Shown here piece after piece: positions 18,066-20,531 of a DNA stretch of 20,531 nucleotides. This DNA is from JACCVL01 sp038232655 (GTDB lineage: Bacteria > Actinomycetota > Actinomycetes > Propionibacteriales > Nocardioidaceae), in the NCBI GenBank assembly GCA_038232655.1, contig JBBSNM010000049.1, positions 1-20,531 of the forward strand. Reading direction: 5' to 3'. Within the stretch, counting starts at the first letter, position 1. Each line of letters opens with the position of its first letter. The notes beneath the pieces are model-generated. The model worked only from the letters and a program-made list of their open reading frames with translations. It did not search any database and was not told the origin of the DNA. The translations under genes were made by a program, and so were the position numbers.

Positions 18066-18133
18066 GACACGTTTCTACCGGCAGCCTCCGACAGGACCGG
18101 ACTCCGGCTCCGCGAGTCGGCCACTTTCCGCCG
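18066..18133. promoter_or_regulatory. divergent promoter region of jetA and the antitoxin-like gene
   Basis: 68 bases separate the two starts. TAGAAA (18077-18072, minus) is six bases from the jetA ATG and CACTTT (18122-18127, plus) is six bases from ATG 18134. Between them lies the inverted repeat GACTC-9 bases-GAGTC (18100-18118). Ribbon-helix-helix antitoxins often bind such sites, so the repeat could be an operator that also affects jetA; this is inference. Confidence 0.4.
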
Positions 18134-18337
18134 ATGACGGACGGCCGGTCCGCCGTGTCGTGTCAGCGGCTGGGCGATACCAGCACCGGCTCCACCACCG
18201 GCGAGGTCGTCGATCGGGCGCTGGACGCCTACGAGCGGGCCACGTTCTGGCAGGAGACCCGACGGGCGCTCGCCGAGCAGCCGCTCGACGACGAGGGGTG
18301 GGACTCCACGGTGCGCGACGGCCTGGCCGGTGACTAA
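18134..18337 (+). CDS. small ribbon-helix-helix-like antitoxin of a MazEF-type pair
   Basis: 67 residues from ATG 18134 to TAA 18335-18337. The central part TTGEVVDRALDAYERATFW resembles the helices of CopG/RHH-type antitoxins, and the acidic C-terminal tail (ALAEQPLDDEGWDSTVRDG) is of the kind that wraps a MazF toxin. It overlaps the start of the mazF-like gene by eight bases, which is typical of a toxin-antitoxin operon. The first 25 residues (MTDGRSAVSCQRLGDTSTGS) do not show the beta-strand plus helix that should start an RHH domain, and a few residues seem missing between AVS and TGSTTGEVV, so DNA binding may be impaired. Function is assigned mostly from context. Confidence 0.6.
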   Translation: MTDGRSAVSCQRLGDTSTGSTTGEVVDRALDAYERATFWQETRRALAEQPLDDEGWDSTVRDGLAGD

Positions 18338-18530
18338 CGCGCGGCGTGGCGACCTGTGGCTGATCGACCTGGGTGAGCCCGTCGGTCACGAGCAAGGGTG
18401 GCTGCGACCGGCACTGGTGATGTCCGCCGACGGGTGGAACCGGCACGCTCAAACCATCGTCGCCATTCCGCTCACCAGCACGCCGCACGCCCTGCCCACC
18501 CGGGTCGAGCTGACTCCCACGGCCGAGAAG
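18330..18530 (+). pseudogene. mazF: MazF/PemK family mRNA interferase, 3'-truncated
   Basis: From GTG 18330 the frame reads MTNARRGDLWLIDLGEPVGH, then RPALVMSADGWN, IVAIPLTSTPHALPTRVEL and TPTAE, which is the N-terminal 60% of a MazF toxin. The conserved Arg of RPALV and Thr of PLT (the usual catalytic pair) are present. Full toxins are about 105-115 residues and continue with a segment around 'S..V..DQ..S.....L' that is absent. At about 18525-18535 the sequence changes into the antisense of a VOC gene, and the frame then runs open to 19193 without MazF similarity. The lost part includes strands needed for dimerisation, so the toxin is probably inactive. Confidence 0.75.
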
Positions 18531-18540
18531 CGCGGGGACC
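18520..18540. other. deletion junction joining mazF and VOC genes tail to tail
   Basis: MazF similarity read rightward ends at about 18527 and VOC similarity read leftward ends at about 18531. Both genes lost their 3' ends at the same point, which is what a single deletion between two convergent genes would produce. No insertion sequence or long repeat is visible at the junction. Confidence 0.7.
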
Positions 18541-19136
18541 TCCGGCGCCAGCACGCCGGCGGCGTCCATGACGCCGGCCAGCCACTCCTCGCCGTGCGTC
18601 AGCGTCGTGTAGCGGAACTCGGGGGTGTCGCTGAGGACGTGGGTGTCCCAGCCGAAGGCGTCGCGGTAGAAGCCGACGGTCGGGTCGTAGTCGCGGGTAT
18701 GCAGCTCGAACCAGGCAGGGGCGACGGGCTCAGCCAAGACACCGAAGCCACGGTGCAGGCCGGGCTGCCACAGGCCGACCGCGGCGCCACCGGCATCCGT
18801 GACCACGGCCATCGTGCCGAGGTCACCAACGGCCATGGCGGGGACGACGACCTGACCACCGGTCGCGGTCACCGCTTCGAGGGTCTTGGTCGCGTCGTCA
18901 GTCGCCAGGTAGACCGACCACTGGTCCGGCGCCCCCGAGTCGGGCTGTCTCGCCATGCAGCCGGCAACCCGGACGTCGTGGTGGCGGAAGTTGACGTAGC
19001 CACCGAACTCCTCCGCCGGGTCATCGGCGGTCCAGCCGAACAGCCGTCGGTAGAACTCGATGCTCACCTGCGTGTCGCAGGTCGTCAGGTCGATCCAGCA
19101 GGGCGCTCCCGTCGGCGCGGTGTCTCGTCGTGGCAT
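18531..19136 (-). pseudogene. VOC (glyoxalase/bleomycin-resistance-like) family protein, 3'-truncated
   Basis: From ATG 19136, with AAGGAG six bases upstream, the only clear leadered start outside the Wadjet operon. It reads TGAPCWIDLTTCD, EFYRRLFGW, YLATDDATKTLEAV, GGQVVVPAMAVGDLG, AVGLWQPGLHRGFGV and then a second module APAWFELHTRDYDPTVGFYR, GVMDAAGVLAPEVPA. This is the two-domain VOC protein common in actinobacteria, about 255-265 residues. After residue 202 the expected continuation (HWSVYF... to the final strand) is replaced by the antisense of mazF, and the frame stays open to TGA 18077-18075. The second domain therefore lacks its last strands. The native substrate is unknown. Confidence 0.78.
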
Positions 19137-19157
19137 CCTCGGCTCCTTGGTAGATCA

Positions 19158-19179
19158 GCCCATGTCGCCCGATATGGGC
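19158..19179. promoter_or_regulatory. inverted repeat upstream of the VOC gene (candidate operator)
   Basis: GCCCAT, ten bases, ATGGGC, located 22-43 bases upstream of ATG 19136 on the minus strand. Perfect six-base arms with one-turn spacing suggest a dimeric regulator site; no regulator is identified. Confidence 0.3.
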
Positions 19180-19273
19180 CGGTAGCGATGTAGACGGTGC
19201 GACGGTGGCGAACTCATCGGTGCTGCGCTGCCCGCCGGTGCAGGGGGCGTCGTCTGGCCCGTACGACCGGTCC

Positions 19274-19279
19274 TAGCAT
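19274..19279 (+). promoter_or_regulatory. candidate leaderless -10 element of the SigG-like gene
   Basis: TAGCAT, seven bases, then GTG at 19287. It fits TAnnnT and overlaps the alternative ATG at 19278, which makes that upstream start less likely. Confidence 0.45.
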
Positions 19280-19286
19280 GTCGCGG

Positions 19287-20270
19287 GTGAGCGCCCCCAC
19301 CGTCGACCAGGACCTGCTGGAGCAGCGGCTCGAGCAGCACCGGCTGGAGCTGCGTGCGTACTGCTACCGCATGCTCGCGTCACCGTTCGACGCCGAGGAC
19401 GCGGTCCAGGAGACGCTGATCCGGGCGTGGCGGTCCTTCGACCGGTTCGAAGGTCGCGCCTCGCTGCGGTCCTGGCTCTACCGGATCGCCACCAACGTCT
19501 GCCTCGACATGCTGCGCGGCAGCGAGCGGCGGGCGCGACCGATGGACCTCGGACCGGCCGGCGCACCGGTCGCTGAGAACCTGCAGGAGCGGCCAGAGAC
19601 AACGTGGCTCGAGCCGACACCGGATGCCCTGGTCGTCCCCGCCGGCACTGACCCGGCAGCCGTCGCGGTTGCTCGGGACTCGGTCCGGCTGGCCTTCGTC
19701 GCCGCATTGCAGCACCTGCCGCCCCGACAGCGCGCGACGCTGATCCTGCGTGAGGTGCTGCAGTGGCAAGCCAGCGAGGTCGCCGACCTGCTGAAGACCA
19801 CCGTCGCGTCGGTGAACAGCGCACTGCAGCGGGCACGGGCGACGCTGGGTGCGACCGAGCCGACGGCCTCGACCGCGGCCAGCGCGCTGGGCAAGGCCGA
19901 GCGCGCGCTGCTGGACGGCTACGTGCGGGCGTTCGAGGCCTACGACATCGACGCGTTGACGGCACTCATCCACGAGGACGCGACCCAGTCGATGCCGCCG
20001 TACGACCTGTGGCTGTCCGGCCGGGAGGACATCTTCACCTGGTGGCTGGGTCCGGGCATCGGGTGCCGCGACTCGCGTGTCGTCCCCACGGTGGCAGCCA
20101 ACGGCTCGCCCGCGTTCGGACAGTACAAGCCCAGCCCCAGCGGCGGGCTGGAGCCATGGGCGCTTCAGGTGCTCGAGCTGCGCGACGGCCGGATCGGCGA
20201 GCTCACGTTCTTCCTGGCCACCGAGCGGATCTTCCCGCTGTTCGGGTTGCCGGAGCGCCTCGAGGCATAA
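19287..20270 (+). CDS. sigG: ECF sigma factor with C-terminal SnoaL-like domain, SigG/TIGR02960 type
   Basis: 327 residues from GTG 19287 (VSAPTVDQDLLEQRLEQ); ATG 19278 would add three. Region sigma-2 is at about 15-80, with YCYRMLASPFDAEDAVQETL and RAWRSFDRFEGRASLRSWLY, then IATNVCLDMLR. Region sigma-4 is at about 130-185, with LPPRQRATLILREVLQWQASEV and VASVNSALQRARATL. The last 120 residues (LLDGYVRAFEAYDIDALTAL, MPPYDLWLSGREDIFTWW, ELTFFLATERIFPLFGLP) form a SnoaL-like domain, as in mycobacterial SigG and the TIGR02960 sigma factors. Such extensions are thought to control sigma activity in place of an anti-sigma factor, and no anti-sigma gene is seen here. The protein looks complete. The regulon cannot be predicted. 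Confidence 0.88.
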   Translation: MSAPTVDQDLLEQRLEQHRLELRAYCYRMLASPFDAEDAVQETLIRAWRSFDRFEGRASLRSWLYRIATNVCLDMLRGSERRARPMDLGPAGAPVAENLQERPETTWLEPTPDALVVPAGTDPAAVAVARDSVRLAFVAALQHLPPRQRATLILREVLQWQASEVADLLKTTVASVNSALQRARATLGATEPTASTAASALGKAERALLDGYVRAFEAYDIDALTALIHEDATQSMPPYDLWLSGREDIFTWWLGPGIGCRDSRVVPTVAANGSPAFGQYKPSPSGGLEPWALQVLELRDGRIGELTFFLATERIFPLFGLPERLEA

Positions 20271-20297
20271 CGCGAACAAGTTGCCACGCCAGAGCGC

Positions 20298-20358
20298 ACC
20301 ACTCGGTGCGTGCGGCACCTCCCGGGCCGCGCAAAGGGTGCCTGAGGAACCGAGTGGT
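20298..20358. terminator. nested inverted repeats downstream of the sigma factor gene
   Basis: Outer arms ACCACTCGGT (20298-20307) and ACCGAGTGGT (20349-20358) pair perfectly over ten bases. Inside them GGCACC (20314-20319) pairs with GGTGCC (20337-20342). It lies between the convergent sigma and nrdJ genes, so a bidirectional terminator is likely. Confidence 0.6.
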
Positions 20359-20395
20359 CTCGCGGGCGTCGGCGGTCGACGGGACACCCGCCGCA

Positions 20396-20422
20396 GGGTG
20401 GGGCGGGACCATCGCCCCACCC
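20396..20422 (-). terminator. hairpin terminator of nrdJ
   Basis: GGGTGGGGCG (20396-20405), seven-base loop GGACCAT, CGCCCCACCC (20413-20422): ten perfect, nearly all G-C pairs. It starts 16 bases after the nrdJ stop codon. No T-tract follows. Confidence 0.75.
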
Positions 20423-20438
20423 CAACCCAGGCTCACCC

Positions 20439-20531
20439 TCAGCTGCAGCCGCTGGTGCTGCCGCACCCCTCACACACGAAGCACGACCCGGCCGGGCGCA
20501 TCTTGGTGCCGCAGGTGAAGCACAGCGGCGC
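20439..20531 (-). CDS. nrdJ: vitamin B12-dependent ribonucleotide reductase, C-terminal end
   Basis: The last 30 codons, running in from the right edge and ending at TGA 20441-20439. The peptide starts APLCFTCGTKMRPAGSCFVC and ends EGCGSTSGCS. This cysteine-rich tail, with CxxC pairs (CFTC, CFVC, CEGC), is the characteristic zinc-ribbon-like C terminus of actinobacterial class II (adenosylcobalamin-dependent) ribonucleoside-diphosphate reductases, which make deoxyribonucleotides independently of oxygen. The C-terminal cysteines of the family deliver electrons to the active site. The assignment rests on only 30 residues, but the pattern is very distinctive. The rest of the gene lies beyond the window. 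Confidence 0.88.
   Translation of the reverse strand, partial: APLCFTCGTKMRPAGSCFVCEGCGSTSGCS

Noticed and set aside
18330..19193. A 287-residue MazF fusion protein
   Set aside because: Everything after about residue 66 is antisense to a VOC gene that has a good ribosome-binding site and family motifs; it is a deletion scar, not a designed fusion.

Overview
This is a very GC-rich window from an actinobacterium. The evidence is the strong codon-position GC bias with long antisense shadow frames, the frequent GTG starts, the many starts lying 6-8 bases after a TAnnnT-like -10 element (leaderless style), and the gene families present: DUF222/13E12 HNH protein, Rv0862c-like helicase-associated/WYL protein, SigG-like sigma factor and a B12-dependent ribonucleotide reductase tail. 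I cannot name the genus.

Layout. 1-491 (-): 5' part of a DUF222/13E12-type HNH endonuclease gene, running off the left edge. 686-2395 (-): STAND/AfsR-like ATPase with TPR-like repeats, apparently cut short at its C terminus. 2557-3243 (+): type VII toxin-antitoxin remnant, with an intact MntA nucleotidyltransferase followed by a HepT (HEPN) gene that has lost its 5' end. 3329-4747 (+): PLP-dependent group II decarboxylase-like enzyme, ending inside a large hairpin. 4797-7190 (+): helicase-associated/WYL protein. 7200-8978 (-): conserved actinobacterial hypothetical gene broken by two compensating frameshifts. 9091-9651 (+): Uma2 family nuclease. 9705-18065 (-): complete four-gene Wadjet operon jetA-jetB-jetC-jetD (TIGR02677/02678/02680/02679 families), every junction overlapping by 4 bases. 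18134-18530 (+): small ribbon-helix-helix-like antitoxin and a MazF toxin gene cut off in mid-domain, joined tail to tail to an equally cut-off VOC (glyoxalase-like) gene (18531-19136, -). 19287-20270 (+): SigG-like ECF sigma factor with a C-terminal SnoaL-like domain. 20439-20531 (-): last 30 codons of nrdJ, preceded by strong inverted repeats acting as terminators.

The central system is Wadjet: a kleisin (JetA), a KITE-type subunit (JetB), an SMC-like ATPase with hinge (JetC) and a Toprim-type nuclease (JetD). Characterised Wadjet complexes extrude DNA loops and cut small circular DNA, so they restrict plasmids. The system is known, but this copy looks fully intact while most neighbouring stress/defence genes are damaged: hepT, mazF, the STAND ATPase, the VOC gene and the 592-codon hypothetical gene each show a deletion or frameshift. 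The contrast between an intact Wadjet and decaying toxin-antitoxin loci, and the single deletion scar that beheads two convergent genes at once, are the most interesting features here. No tRNA, rRNA, CRISPR array, insertion sequence or prophage gene was seen.
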